64,000 nucleotides of DNA. It comes from Anaerohalosphaera lusitana (GTDB taxonomy: Bacteria; Planctomycetota; Phycisphaerae; Sedimentisphaerales; Anaerohalosphaeraceae). Below are positions 11,586-21,121 of the stretch, piece by piece. The stretch is taken from NCBI RefSeq assembly GCF_002007645.1, contig NZ_CP019791.1, positions 1,178,001 through 1,242,000 of the forward strand, written 5' to 3'. A program made the translations under genes and the position numbers. Each line of letters opens with the position of its first letter. Within the stretch, counting starts at the first letter, position 1. Below the pieces are notes generated by a model. That model was given only the letters and a program-made list of their open reading frames with translations. It was not told where the DNA came from and searched no databases.

Positions 11586-12041
11586 CTATATCACATAATT
11601 TCCGACGTATTCGCTTCGCCTTTTTTCTTCATTTCGCACAAGATCGCCAAGGCTGGTGCCTTCGAAGACGTTCGCGACCGCATCGTGCGCCTCTCGCCAG
11701 AGGTCCGAAAACGCCGCCTGACCGGGGACATCTTTATCAGGGCCAACCTCAACAGCCGCTCCGCCCTGCATGAACTGCAGGACCTCACCGACGGAGATGT
11801 CGTTCGCATTGCGGGCCAGCAAATAACCTCCGCCGCTGCCTCTGCGAGACTCGACAAAGCCGCCCTGACGCAACTGAGCAAGAATTACCTCCAGAAACCG
11901 CACCGGCAGTTTCTGAGACTCCGCTATGGACCTGACCTTCACAGGTCCGGCCTTGGCTCGGGCAGCCAACTCATAGAGTGACCTTAGTGCATACTCAGAC
12001 TTTTTGGGAAGTCTGCCAAAATTTTCAAGCTCAAATGCCAT
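11586..12041 (-). CDS. Rrf2-family transcriptional regulator (CymR-like)
   Basis: 151 aa with the typical N-terminal winged helix (SEYALRSLYELA, then LPVRFLEVILAQLR as recognition region, wing RGSGGGYLL) and a C-terminal dimerisation helix. The protein contains no cysteine at all, so it cannot bind an iron-sulfur cluster as IscR or NsrR do; this points to the CymR-like branch that controls cysteine and sulfur metabolism. As first gene of the sulfate operon, with its own promoter region at 12042-12296, it probably autoregulates the cluster. A GAGGATTG Shine-Dalgarno lies before the ATG. A perfect palindrome TTTCTAGAAA at 12106-12115 is a candidate operator. Confidence 0.88.
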   Translation of the reverse strand: MAFELENFGRLPKKSEYALRSLYELAARAKAGPVKVRSIAESQKLPVRFLEVILAQLRQGGFVESRRGSGGGYLLARNANDISVGEVLQFMQGGAAVEVGPDKDVPGQAAFSDLWREAHDAVANVFEGTSLGDLVRNEEKRRSEYVGNYVI

Positions 12042-12105
12042 TCAATCCTCATCAAACCAATCAACTTACTGATATTTAACAGTTTTGCCTTAGCGTGTCC
12101 AGAGA

Positions 12106-12115
12106 TTTCTAGAAA
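12106..12115. promoter_or_regulatory. Palindrome in the Rrf2/sigma-factor divergent promoter region
   Basis: TTTCTAGAAA is a perfect 10-base palindrome 65 bases upstream of the rrf2-like start, inside the intergenic region shared by the sulfate operon and the sigma-factor gene. It is a candidate operator for the Rrf2 protein. Short AT-rich palindromes also occur by chance, so support is modest. Confidence 0.3.
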
Positions 12116-12296
12116 AAGACAAAAAATTCCGTACGAACAAAGCCGGATATTCCTGGTAGTGTTTCCGTGAGGCCCGGCACAAAAGCTGACAAATATTCCT
12201 GTATCGACCTCAACTTGCGAGAATGCTATCTTTTAGTATATTGCTGGAACCTTTCAGCCGGCTTGAGAGTTTATAATAGTGCACAGAGTGATTCTT

Positions 12297-12878
12297 ATGA
12301 AAAACAGGGACAGCTTCCAGAAAACTGCATTGATTCACCTGACCCAGGTATACCGGGCCGCTTTTGCGCTGTCGGGTTCGCATGACCTTGCAGAGGATTT
12401 GACCCAGACAACTTTTGCAAAGGCTTATCAGAGGTACAGGACGTTCAAGAAGGGTTCTAATTGCAAGGCCTGGTTAATGACTATTCTTCGAAATACCTGG
12501 ATTGACGAATTAAGGCGCAAGAAGCTGGAGACGTGCTCTTTGGATGCAGGGGAGTATGAATTGCCGCATCCTGTCGAGAAAGAAGAAACATCGTGGACGG
12601 ATTCCGATGATCTGCTGGAAAATTTCGGCGACGAACAGATAATTTCAGCCCTGGGGCAGCTTCCGGATGACCAGAGGCTCACGATCTACCTCACCGATGT
12701 AGAGGAGATGAGTCATGAAGAAGTCGCACAAATTCTGGATGTTGCGGTCGGAACGGTTAAGAGCCGGACCAGCCGGGCAAGATCGGCACTCAGGAATCTG
12801 CTGCAGGATTATTCACGAACAGAGAAAAGTAACTTTGCGGAGGCTGAGAATGAGCCACCTGAACAAAGAGCAATTTGA
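12297..12878 (+). CDS. ECF-type sigma-70 family RNA polymerase sigma factor
   Basis: 193 aa from the ATG at 12297; a GTG at 12279 also opens the frame, but a TATAAT at 12272-12277 would place transcription start at about 12284 and so favours 12297. Region 2 (SHDLAEDLTQTTFAKAYQ...CKAWLMTILRN) and region 4 (EMSHEEVAQILDVAVGTVKSRTSRARSALR) are both plain, separated by a longer acidic linker. It directs RNA polymerase to its own target promoters. The following gene overlaps it by 29 bases and encodes a membrane-anchored zinc-finger anti-sigma factor, the usual partner arrangement. The inducing signal is unknown. Confidence 0.9.
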   Translation: MKNRDSFQKTALIHLTQVYRAAFALSGSHDLAEDLTQTTFAKAYQRYRTFKKGSNCKAWLMTILRNTWIDELRRKKLETCSLDAGEYELPHPVEKEETSWTDSDDLLENFGDEQIISALGQLPDDQRLTIYLTDVEEMSHEEVAQILDVAVGTVKSRTSRARSALRNLLQDYSRTEKSNFAEAENEPPEQRAI

Positions 12879-13596
12879 AGACATTATTGCGGGCAAAACA
12901 AAGCCCGACAGTCATCTGGAGAACTGCCCTCGCTGCCGCAGTCGTCTCAGTGACCATGTGCGAATCAAGGACGGCCTAAAAGCGGCGTTTGACAACGTCG
13001 AGCCCCCCGCAGAGCTCTCGCGCAGACTCAGAATGAGTTTTCCGGACACGGTCAAACACAAGTTTGCAACCGCTAAAACCGCCGGCAGTGCCCTGGCAGT
13101 CGCTGCGTCTCTGCTGCTTGTCGTTATACTTTTTGCCAATTCTATGGCGCCTTCCACCGTCCAGGCATCACCGGAGGATCTGTCCAGAATTCATGATATG
13201 AATATTACCGGACATGACAAATTTTACTCCCAGTCGGATCCGGCCAAACTTTCGGCCTATTTCCGTACCGAGCTGGGGTTCAATCCTCATCTGCCCAGGC
13301 CGGATATGGGTCTGGAATTGCGAGGCTGCTGTGTGTCCCATTTTGGCGAATCCGTCAAGGGAAGCTATGTAGTGGATACTCCGCAGGGCTATATAAGCGT
13401 TGTAGTTGTGAACGATACCCCCCGGGATATGGTTATGCACAAGATTCCGTCATCTGGCGGACAGACAGTTTGGTGCAGCAAATTTGCCGGCAACAGAATG
13501 GCTGCTGTGCAGCTCGGCGAGTACACTTATTGCGCTGTTGGGCAGGCGGACTACGAAGTTCTTGGAGAGCTTCTGGATAACCTGACCAGCGATTAA
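12850..13596 (+). CDS. Membrane-anchored zinc-finger anti-sigma factor
   Basis: 248 aa. The start at 12850 is chosen for the GGAGG eight bases upstream and for the overlap with the sigma gene; the frame further upstream is a shadow of the sigma gene. The N-terminus carries the ZAS-type motif HLENCPRC (His-x3-Cys-x2-Cys), expected to clamp the sigma factor. One transmembrane helix follows at ~78-97 (AVAASLLLVVILFA). The C-terminal ~145 residues are periplasmic, of unrecognised fold, with several cysteines (RGCCVSHF, TVWCSKF), possibly redox- or ligand-sensing. It is translationally coupled to the sigma gene and convergent with the potassium-channel gene. Confidence 0.85.
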   Translation: MSHLNKEQFEDIIAGKTKPDSHLENCPRCRSRLSDHVRIKDGLKAAFDNVEPPAELSRRLRMSFPDTVKHKFATAKTAGSALAVAASLLLVVILFANSMAPSTVQASPEDLSRIHDMNITGHDKFYSQSDPAKLSAYFRTELGFNPHLPRPDMGLELRGCCVSHFGESVKGSYVVDTPQGYISVVVVNDTPRDMVMHKIPSSGGQTVWCSKFAGNRMAAVQLGEYTYCAVGQADYEVLGELLDNLTSD

Positions 13597-13618
13597 GCGT
13601 CAAATTTGCATTTCTTTT

Positions 13619-14296
13619 CTACTTCGATGACTTGCGTTTCATCTCGTAGGCAGTATGCAGTGCAACCAGCCGCGCGATGAATATGGCGATGAAGAGCTGG
13701 CCGGCGACGGCTTCGCACTGGGCGAGTACCATTACGCCGCGGCTGGCGGGGACGATGTCTCCATAGCCAAGCGTCGTAATAGTTACAAAACTAAAGTAGA
13801 AAAAAGATATATCTCCGGAATACGAAATGGCTTCAGGAGAGCTCTTCAGTGAGAGATCGTAGAATATGGCCCATAATATGCCTATGAGCAGGTAGATGCA
13901 TATGCCTCCAACGATCATGTCGGAAGTGAACCTTTTTGTAGTGAACATGTGGTGCATGAGTACTACTATCGTCAATGCAAGGAAACAGCAATCGACTATT
14001 CTGCTGCCGAAGTAGAGTATGTTTGTGATGCGTGTGCTTTCAGGCATCAAAGCCAGGTATTGCAGGGCTCCCGCGGCGACCGCGAGTATGACCGATATCC
14101 AGAACAAGATGGGATTATCCACCGCAGCCCTTATGCACACGATAACTGCCGCAAGCAGCAAGAGCGTCAGCAATTTCATCGGGGGCATTATCCGCCCCTG
14201 TTCAATGAACGGTGACAATGTCATAACTACAATAAGTATGACCAGCAGATGGTTATATCGGTTTGAAGCAATGTTTTTAAGGCTGTAGATTGCCAT
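13619..14296 (-). CDS. Two-pore-helix-type potassium channel protein
   Basis: 225 aa with about six hydrophobic segments. The selectivity filter TTLGYGD (~174-180) lies between the last two helices, as in the Ion_trans_2 family. No cytoplasmic RCK/TrkA-N domain is present; the protein ends in a short basic tail, so gating is not by a NAD-binding domain. It is an inner-membrane K+ conductance. The ATG lies only 12 bases after the stop of the RND pump gene, so it is probably co-transcribed with the efflux operon, although a functional link is not obvious. Confidence 0.85.
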   Translation of the reverse strand: MAIYSLKNIASNRYNHLLVILIVVMTLSPFIEQGRIMPPMKLLTLLLLAAVIVCIRAAVDNPILFWISVILAVAAGALQYLALMPESTRITNILYFGSRIVDCCFLALTIVVLMHHMFTTKRFTSDMIVGGICIYLLIGILWAIFYDLSLKSSPEAISYSGDISFFYFSFVTITTLGYGDIVPASRGVMVLAQCEAVAGQLFIAIFIARLVALHTAYEMKRKSSK

Positions 14297-14308
14297 CTCA
14301 TTGTCCGT

Positions 14309-17300
14309 CTAATGCGCTCTGATTTTGTAAAAGCATGCGTACAGCACGGGCACCACGATAAGCGTCAGGACTGTCGCGAACGCCAGGCCGAACATGATAG
14401 TCACTGCCATGGCTACAAAAAAAGCGTCAGTTAGAAGCGGGATCATACCGAGCACCGTTGTCAATGCTGCCATCGATACTGGTCTGACGCGACTGACGCC
14501 AGCATCCAAAATGGCATTGAAGTGGTTTTCTTGTTGCTGCTGCTGCAGCCCGATCTCATCGACCAGCACTATAGAGTTTTTGATCAGCATGCCTGAAAGG
14601 CTTAAAAAACCGAGAAGTGCCATAAATCCAAATGGCTGATTCGTTGTCAGCAGGCCGACGGTTACTCCGATCACAGCGAGCGGGACCGTCAGAAAGATCA
14701 CCAGGGGCTTGCGGAAAGAATTGAATAGTAGTATGACGACAACGATCATCAAAATGGCTGTCAACGGCAGCTTTCCCATAAGAGCAGCCTGTGCGTCGCC
14801 CGAGTCCTCATATTCGCCTCCCCATTGAAGTTCGTAGCCGATCGGCAGGGGGATGGCCTCGATTTTAGGCCTGATTTTTTCGAAGACCGGGCTTGCGGGA
14901 CCTTCGCGTGGATCACATTTGACAGTCAATGTCGGTACCCTGTTACGTCGTCTAACGATGGTATTTTCCCAGCTTGTTCTGAAATCCAGCACTACCTGGT
15001 TCAGCGGTATGTATTGTTTTGCGACAGGGCTGTATATCTGGGCGTATCGCAGGTCCTCGATATCTTCTCTTTCGCTTTGCGGAGATCGTGCGATGATCGG
15101 CAGCAGGTCATCGCCTTCGCGATAGACCCCCATCGTGGTCCCGTCGCTGGCGACCTCCAGGGCATTGGTAATCTCGCGACGGGTTATACCGGCATTCCTT
15201 GCCTGTACTTCTGCGGTTACCGGCCTGAGCAAGGGGACCGGTTGCCGCCAGTCTATCTGAATGTCAGTCACTTTCGGATCTTTGCGGAGAAGCGTGACCG
15301 CCTGTTGCGCCAGATCTCTAAGCACGCCGGGATCCGGGCCGCGGAATCGGGCCTGTATTTTTGAAGGATCGCCTGGGCCGAGCACGAAGCGTCTGCAGAA
15401 GGTAAGTGCACCAGGAAAAGACTCTCTGGCATGCTCGTTGACCTGTTCGATCAATCCGTCGATCTTCTTGTAATCGTCAACCTCAACCAGCAGCAATCCG
15501 TATGAATCGTTCGCTTCTTCCGGCGTGTAAGTCAGCAGAAATCTCGGAGCTCCCTGGCCTGTGATGGAGCAAGCATCGGTTACGCCATCCAGGTCCATAA
15601 CATATTTTTCCAGAGCGGTGAGGTCCTTGCCCGTCTCCTTAATATCGGTACCTTGGATTCGCCAGTAATGAACAAGAAATTGGGGACGGGTAGAATCAGG
15701 GAAGAAGCTCTTATCTATGAATTTGGAGCCATATATTGCTATGAAAAGCAGGGCGAGCATTATAATCACCGTAAGCCATTTACGTTTTACCGCGAAGCTC
15801 AGAGAACTCCTGTAGGATCGGAATAATTTGCCTGCGTACGGATCTGCTTGTTCTCCGCCAGCTTTGACCTTGATGAATTTGACTCCAAGAAAGGGCGTAA
15901 TAGTAATTGCAAGAAGCCAGCTCAGGCCCAGCGAATAAAGAATGACCTGGAATAGAGATCTGCAGTATTCGCCCGTCGAATCCTGCGAGACACCTATAGC
16001 TGCAAATGCAAGGATTGCAACGATGGTCGCCCCGAAAAGAGGCCACATTGTCTGGCCTACGGTTTTCGAAGCCGCATCGACAGGCCGGTCGCCTTTTTGC
16101 ATATTTACTATAATGCCTTCGACCACCACTATAGCATTGTCGACGAGCATGCCCAGTGCAATGATCAAGGCTCCAAGGCTTATGCGTTCGAGCATGACGC
16201 CGTTCATGTACATAAGAATGAATGTACCAAGTACGGTCAGCACCAGTATCAGGCCAATGAGCACGCCGCTGCGAAGTCCCATTGCAACCATGAGCACGCC
16301 GATCACTATCGCAACCGCTTCGACGAGACTTATGACGAACCCGCTTATCGACACGTTTACCGAGTCTGCCTGATGAGCTATTTTGCCGATCTCCATCCCG
16401 ATCGGTGTTTGCACCTGCAAATTTCTGAGACGCAGATCCAGCGCCTCGCCCATTTCGACGACGTTTCCGCCTTCGACTGTGGAAATGCCAAGACCTATTG
16501 CCTGATGTCCGTTAAAATGCATGATTACATCAGGCGGTTCCTGGTAGCCCCGGTATATTTTTGCGATGTCTTTGAGATATAGCTTGGTTTCGGAAGCATC
16601 TTCCTGCAGAACAAGCAACTCGCCGATATCCTCAACCGAATCGAACTCGCCCGTCGGTTGAATGTTTATATACTTACTGCCCACATTGATTTTGCCGGAA
16701 GGCGATACAAGGTTCTGACCGGAAAGCGATGCATAAATGGTCTGCGGTGATATGCCAAGCTGAGCCAGTCGAGCCCGTGAAATCTCGACGTAGACCACCT
16801 CCGGCCTTATGCCGAAAAGCAGTACATCGCCAACCCCCTCTACAGTCAGTATCTCCCGACGGAGCATTTCAACATAGTCCTTGAGCTCAGCGTAGGTGAA
16901 TCCGTCGCCATAGACGGCGTAGAATATGCCGTAAACATCTCCGAAGTCGTCATATACAATTGATGGTTTCGTGCCAGGCGGCAGGTTCCTCTGAGCATCA
17001 TTGACCTTGCGTCTGAGTTCATCCCAGACTTGCGGCAGGGTGTGTCTGTCATACTTGTCCTTTATTTCAACGTCAACACTCGAAAAGCCCGGCGTCGAAA
17101 GACTTGTCACCAGTTCGAGCTGGCCCATCTGCTGAACGGCTGTTTCTATCTCATCCGTGACCTCCTCAGCAACCTGCATAGCGGTCGCACCGGGATAACT
17201 CGTATATATCTTTGCGTTTTTTATTGTGAACTCAGGGTCCTCGAGTCTGCCGAGCTTGCTGTAGCTGAACAACCCGCCCGCGATTATAAGTACCGTGAAT

Positions 17301-17347
17301 GTGATACTTATGGCCTGCTTTTCGATGGAAAAACTGGCGACGTTCAT
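14309..17347 (-). CDS. RND-family efflux pump (AcrB/HAE-like inner-membrane transporter)
   Basis: 1012 aa, normal length, twelve predicted membrane helices in two repeats with large periplasmic loops. The proton-relay helix 4 reads MLVDNAIVVVEG: the first Asp of the AcrB Asp-Asp pair is kept and the second is Asn, as in many HAE-type members. N-terminal SYPGATAMQVAEEVT is typical of the porter domain start. It exports drugs or other small molecules by proton antiport with the adaptor and outer-membrane factor encoded just upstream; the adaptor stop overlaps this ATG by four bases (ATGA). The substrate cannot be predicted. Confidence 0.93.
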   Translation of the reverse strand: MNVASFSIEKQAISITFTVLIIAGGLFSYSKLGRLEDPEFTIKNAKIYTSYPGATAMQVAEEVTDEIETAVQQMGQLELVTSLSTPGFSSVDVEIKDKYDRHTLPQVWDELRRKVNDAQRNLPPGTKPSIVYDDFGDVYGIFYAVYGDGFTYAELKDYVEMLRREILTVEGVGDVLLFGIRPEVVYVEISRARLAQLGISPQTIYASLSGQNLVSPSGKINVGSKYINIQPTGEFDSVEDIGELLVLQEDASETKLYLKDIAKIYRGYQEPPDVIMHFNGHQAIGLGISTVEGGNVVEMGEALDLRLRNLQVQTPIGMEIGKIAHQADSVNVSISGFVISLVEAVAIVIGVLMVAMGLRSGVLIGLILVLTVLGTFILMYMNGVMLERISLGALIIALGMLVDNAIVVVEGIIVNMQKGDRPVDAASKTVGQTMWPLFGATIVAILAFAAIGVSQDSTGEYCRSLFQVILYSLGLSWLLAITITPFLGVKFIKVKAGGEQADPYAGKLFRSYRSSLSFAVKRKWLTVIIMLALLFIAIYGSKFIDKSFFPDSTRPQFLVHYWRIQGTDIKETGKDLTALEKYVMDLDGVTDACSITGQGAPRFLLTYTPEEANDSYGLLLVEVDDYKKIDGLIEQVNEHARESFPGALTFCRRFVLGPGDPSKIQARFRGPDPGVLRDLAQQAVTLLRKDPKVTDIQIDWRQPVPLLRPVTAEVQARNAGITRREITNALEVASDGTTMGVYREGDDLLPIIARSPQSEREDIEDLRYAQIYSPVAKQYIPLNQVVLDFRTSWENTIVRRRNRVPTLTVKCDPREGPASPVFEKIRPKIEAIPLPIGYELQWGGEYEDSGDAQAALMGKLPLTAILMIVVVILLFNSFRKPLVIFLTVPLAVIGVTVGLLTTNQPFGFMALLGFLSLSGMLIKNSIVLVDEIGLQQQQQENHFNAILDAGVSRVRPVSMAALTTVLGMIPLLTDAFFVAMAVTIMFGLAFATVLTLIVVPVLYACFYKIRAH

Positions 17348-18459
17348 TCTTGGCCTCCCTGTTTGCCCATCAGTCTTACAGTTTGCCCGTCCTCGATCAG
17401 ATGCACTCCCGCGGTTACGATTTTTTGCCCGGCCTCGAGTCCTCTCTGGATTATCACGCTGTCTTCAACCATGTCGCCGGCCTGCACCGTTGTTTGTTTG
17501 CAGGAGAACAGATCTTCTTTATACGGCTCCAGACTCCAGGTATAATACTTTCCCTCTTCTGAGATGACCATTGCTTCAATTGGAACCAGAAAAGCCTGAG
17601 CCTTATCAGCCTTCTTTTCAGGCGGAAATTCCATTACTGTTGCGGTCATGCCCGGCAGGATCATGATATCTTCTGGATTGGGCATTGTGAAGCGTGCTTC
17701 GTAAGTCTGCGTCAGCGGGTCGGCCTCTGTGGAAAACTCCTTTAGTGTGACATCAAAACGGCGTCCAGGGGCATATTCAAAAGTAGCAGCATATCTTATG
17801 TCCTGACCTTCCTTTGCGACAATTACTCGCTCTTCTGTAACGTTGATAAGTATCTCGACCTCGGAAATGTCCTGCAGGCTCAGTATAGGTTCTTTTGCTT
17901 TGACGTTCTGAAAGTTCTCTACGAACGTATCTGCTACTATTCCATCGAATTTTGCGACCAGAATAGTGTCGTCCAGAGCTTTCTCAGCGGTTTTGAGGTT
18001 CGCCTTTGCCACATCGAAGGCTGCCTGGGCGTTGGTGAGTTCTGTTCGGGATACTGCTCCTGTTTTTACTGCTTTTTCGATGCGTTCGAGATAAGTCTTG
18101 CTTTTGTCATATTCGGCCTGTGCGGATTCGACTGAGTTTAAATAATCGCGCGGATCCAGACGGGCCAGAAACTGGCCTTCTTCAACACGGTCGCCGCTTT
18201 TAACAGGAAATTTGATGATAGGCCCGTCCACCTGAAATGCCAGCTCAACCTCTATGCTGGCCTTGACCCTGCCGGGGTATTTTCTGCGCCAGGCAACGAA
18301 CGGTTCCTGGACCACAGTGTATTTTACAGGGCGTATCAGCTCGGGAGGCTCTTCATGGCCGCGTCTTTTTGATATGAAAGCTACAGCCAGGATGCCGCCA
18401 ATCAACAGAATGCTGCCCAGCAGAATGCCAAGTCTTTTAGAGCTCAGTATCTTTTTCAT
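17344..18459 (-). CDS. RND efflux periplasmic adaptor (membrane fusion protein)
   Basis: 371 aa. An N-terminal membrane anchor (~10-28) is followed by a lipoyl half-motif, an alpha-helical hairpin (~95-150, ending GAVSRTELTNAQAAFDVAKANL) and the second half (DDTILVAKFDGIVADTFVE), then beta-barrel and membrane-proximal domains. It bridges the RND pump to the TolC-like protein. TTAGGAG nine bases upstream supports the start. It lies 24 bases after the outer-membrane factor gene and overlaps the pump gene by four bases, so the three are one transcription unit. Confidence 0.92.
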   Translation of the reverse strand: MKKILSSKRLGILLGSILLIGGILAVAFISKRRGHEEPPELIRPVKYTVVQEPFVAWRRKYPGRVKASIEVELAFQVDGPIIKFPVKSGDRVEEGQFLARLDPRDYLNSVESAQAEYDKSKTYLERIEKAVKTGAVSRTELTNAQAAFDVAKANLKTAEKALDDTILVAKFDGIVADTFVENFQNVKAKEPILSLQDISEVEILINVTEERVIVAKEGQDIRYAATFEYAPGRRFDVTLKEFSTEADPLTQTYEARFTMPNPEDIMILPGMTATVMEFPPEKKADKAQAFLVPIEAMVISEEGKYYTWSLEPYKEDLFSCKQTTVQAGDMVEDSVIIQRGLEAGQKIVTAGVHLIEDGQTVRLMGKQGGQE

Positions 18460-18483
18460 TTCTGCAGGCTCCTAAAGGTATTT

Positions 18484-19977
18484 TTAGTCTGCACCGTCTG
18501 CGGTTATTGCTTGCGAGTCCTGAGCTTTCTGCACATCTTTATCCCACCATCCGCCCAATGCTTTGTAAATGCGTGCCGAATTTATAGCGACTTGACCACT
18601 GCTTTGGGCCAACTGGTCCTGCTGTTCAAAAAGAGTTCGCTGCATGTCCAGCACATTCTGGAAATCCGTCAGACCATTGCGGTAAAGTTCGCTGACCAGT
18701 TCAACTGATCTTCGGGCAGCGGTTACACTTCGTTGAAGCGCGTCACTTCGCTCCCGTTCCTGTACGTAAGCAACCATCGCATTTTCGACATCTTCCAATG
18801 CCAGCAGCAGGGTCTGCTCATATCCGACCAAGGCCTGATCTGCCTGGCTTTTCTGTATGTCTATGTTATTTCTGATGCGGTTGCCGTCAAAGATGTTCCA
18901 CACAAACGCAGGACCGAATCCATATGTCCGGCTGCCCCAGTTATCCAGCGTGGACAGATCAAGTGACTGGAAAGCGAAGAAGCCGTCGAGGGAGAACTGT
19001 GGATACAATTCGGAAGTCGCTATGCCTATCTCGGCAACCTGCCGGGCAAGTTCGCGTTCGGCACTGCGAATGTCCGGACGATGTCTGATCAGCTCGACCG
19101 GAAGGCCGACCAGGATGTCATCCGGCAAAGCAGGAAGCTCGGTTCGATCTGTAAGAAGCTTGTCTATCTGTCCCGGGTTCTTACCAAGCAGCACCGCAAG
19201 GCGGTTTAACGCTGCGGTTTCAAGGATGCGAAGAGTCGGCAGTATGGACTCGGTGTTAGCAAGATTCAGCTCAGCTTGCTCGACGTCGAGTTCGGGTGCT
19301 ATTTCAGCATCAAAGCGATTTTTTGTGAGTTCCCTCATCTCCTTTTGAAGGATGATGTTCTGCTCAGCAAAGTTTATTCTCTTCCGGGTCGCTAGGAGTT
19401 CGAAGTAGTTGAATGCGACATCGGCAGTGAGTATGACCAGCACGTCATGAAAATCTTCGATGGTTGCCTCATATGCAGCTCTGGAAGCTTCCACCGACCG
19501 CCTGATATCACCGAATACGTCGATTTCCCAGCTCGCATCGAAACCCAGATTATGGATGTTGTACTGATCACCTGATGTTCCGGCCGCTTCGATCGCGGTA
19601 ATGTTTTCGCTGTTCCTGAACCTTGTATAATAGCCCGAGGCATTGATGTCCGGGTAGTAACGTCCCATGGTTGCTGCCAGTGCTGATCGCGCCTCTGCAA
19701 TACGCACAAAGGCCTGCTGCACATCGAGGTTCTTCGATCTTGCTGTTTCCACAAGTTCGATAAGTGTAGGATCGCTATATCTCTGCCACCACCCGGCCAC
19801 ATCGAGTTCATCGGCATTCAGCCCCCGTTGAAGTTCAGCCTGCCATTTGTCCGGCACCAACAGCCCGGGATGGCTGTAATCTGGCCCCACAGTGCATCCT
19901 TGTCCCAGAAGGATGGTAAGAACAAGAATAATCAACCTTATACCGATTGAATTCATTAATGCACGACTGGTCATCAT
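18484..19977 (-). CDS. NodT/TolC-family outer-membrane efflux lipoprotein
   Basis: 497 aa from the ATG at 19977, preceded by AGAGAGG; the frame is open to 20025 but that extension lacks a ribosome site. A signal peptide ends at GQGC-TVGPDY, the characteristic acylated-cysteine start of NodT-type factors (lipobox imperfect at -3). Two outer-membrane-efflux repeats follow, each with long coiled-coil helices (for example NLDVQQAFVRIAEARSAL). It forms the outer-membrane duct of the RND pump encoded downstream and is the first gene of the operon. Confidence 0.92.
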   Translation of the reverse strand: MMTSRALMNSIGIRLIILVLTILLGQGCTVGPDYSHPGLLVPDKWQAELQRGLNADELDVAGWWQRYSDPTLIELVETARSKNLDVQQAFVRIAEARSALAATMGRYYPDINASGYYTRFRNSENITAIEAAGTSGDQYNIHNLGFDASWEIDVFGDIRRSVEASRAAYEATIEDFHDVLVILTADVAFNYFELLATRKRINFAEQNIILQKEMRELTKNRFDAEIAPELDVEQAELNLANTESILPTLRILETAALNRLAVLLGKNPGQIDKLLTDRTELPALPDDILVGLPVELIRHRPDIRSAERELARQVAEIGIATSELYPQFSLDGFFAFQSLDLSTLDNWGSRTYGFGPAFVWNIFDGNRIRNNIDIQKSQADQALVGYEQTLLLALEDVENAMVAYVQERERSDALQRSVTAARRSVELVSELYRNGLTDFQNVLDMQRTLFEQQDQLAQSSGQVAINSARIYKALGGWWDKDVQKAQDSQAITADGAD

Positions 19978-20036
19978 ATTCAGGCCTCTCTTTGTGCTTC
20001 TTTGACACACTTGTGTATGATACATTTTTACAGCGA

Positions 20037-20050
20037 CCTGACCAGTCAGG
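20037..20050. promoter_or_regulatory. Palindromic operator candidate upstream of the RND operon
   Basis: CCTGAC-CA-GTCAGG, a perfect inverted repeat, lies 60 bases upstream of the outer-membrane factor start. A second imperfect dyad (ACAC-TT-GTGT) is between it and the gene. TetR-type repressors of efflux operons often use such dyads, but no regulator gene is adjacent. Confidence 0.4.
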
Positions 20051-21121
20051 GTGGTTCATGAATTTGTCATAAAGTTTTGAATAAATGATGGTTAGCTTAG
20101 AGGGCGTAAAAATGTTCATAAATCGGCCACAGAAGTTCTGGAAAGATCAGTGGTTCTAAAGCTCTTGGTCAAATAGAAGAAAGGCTGCAATGAAACGAGC
20201 TCGCTCTATGGATTCAGGTGGTCTTCCTCCGCTGTGGGGCTTGCCTATTGCCCATGCCGAATTAAATACCCGACAAGTCTGGATATGGGCGAAATGCGGG
20301 TGCGAAAAAATACCTCTGTTAATCAAATTGGCCGAAATACAGGTGTGAGCATGTCCGGTAAATGTTCTGATTACAAAGCAGGGGTGGTTCGTAAGTGCTT
20401 GCCCAACAATAGCTTGTAAACGCAAAAAGCCCGCCGGAGTCTTCCAGCGGGCCTTTGCTCTATCCGTTAACTGAACAGGCCAATTTTTCCGAGCCTGATT
20501 GTTTTTGGCTCCGCACAGAATTAATTATTTGGAAAAGAGAGCTGAGTTAACTAATTCGGCCGGCCCATGATAACTGAAGGGGCCGGATTCGGAAGACCAA
20601 TTGGCTGTGATGGTCGAAAAAAATGCAACTCTTACTTTTATATGCCTGTGGCTGTTAACCAGGTTTCAAACCAGTCGTTCTCTATCATGGAATGTGCCTT
20701 TGGCTCCTAATATTGTCTTCGGGAATCGGTCAGCTTCAGTCGCATGTAGTCGCATTGATTCTCGGGTTCCCGGAGAATACGGTTTCACTCCACTCAGTAG
20801 TCCGGTGACTTGTGCAAATTAATAAGGTGTTCTGAACCATCTTGTTCGACAAGCCTGTAGTTAGTATTGTGAAATAACGCGGCATGTAGCCTTTTAGGCC
20901 TTCTAGTGTCGCAACATTGCATTTTTCAGGCGATATTTACTGGCAAAATACTTCCACAAATTATATAATTACTAACGATCAATGTAGACGCAGCCGGAAA
21001 CATATATCTGAATGTGTTAGCGCCTGCTGCTATGTACGTCGTACCGACGGTTCAAATCGGTATTTGCTCCTTAGAAGTTTTTTGCCGAACATATTTACCC
21101 CGTTATTTAGATTTACTAACT
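20051..21121. other. Gene-poor stretch at the left edge of the accessory region
   Basis: Apart from the terminator-like hairpin at 20429-20452, about 1 kb shows no convincing coding sequence: short frames on both strands lack ribosome sites and recognisable composition. It probably marks the junction between the conserved chromosome and the island to the right. Confidence 0.5.
20429..20452. terminator. Terminator-like hairpin in a gene-poor stretch
   Basis: GCCCGCCGGA pairs with TCCAGCGGGC (one mismatch) around a four-base loop, flanked by AAAAA on the left and CTTT on the right. It could terminate transcription on either strand. No gene ends close to it, so it may be a remnant of a lost gene. 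Confidence 0.5.

Noticed and set aside
20156-20425. 89-codon minus-strand frame in the gene-poor stretch
   Set aside because: No ribosome site, no recognisable domain, irregular composition; left as non-coding.
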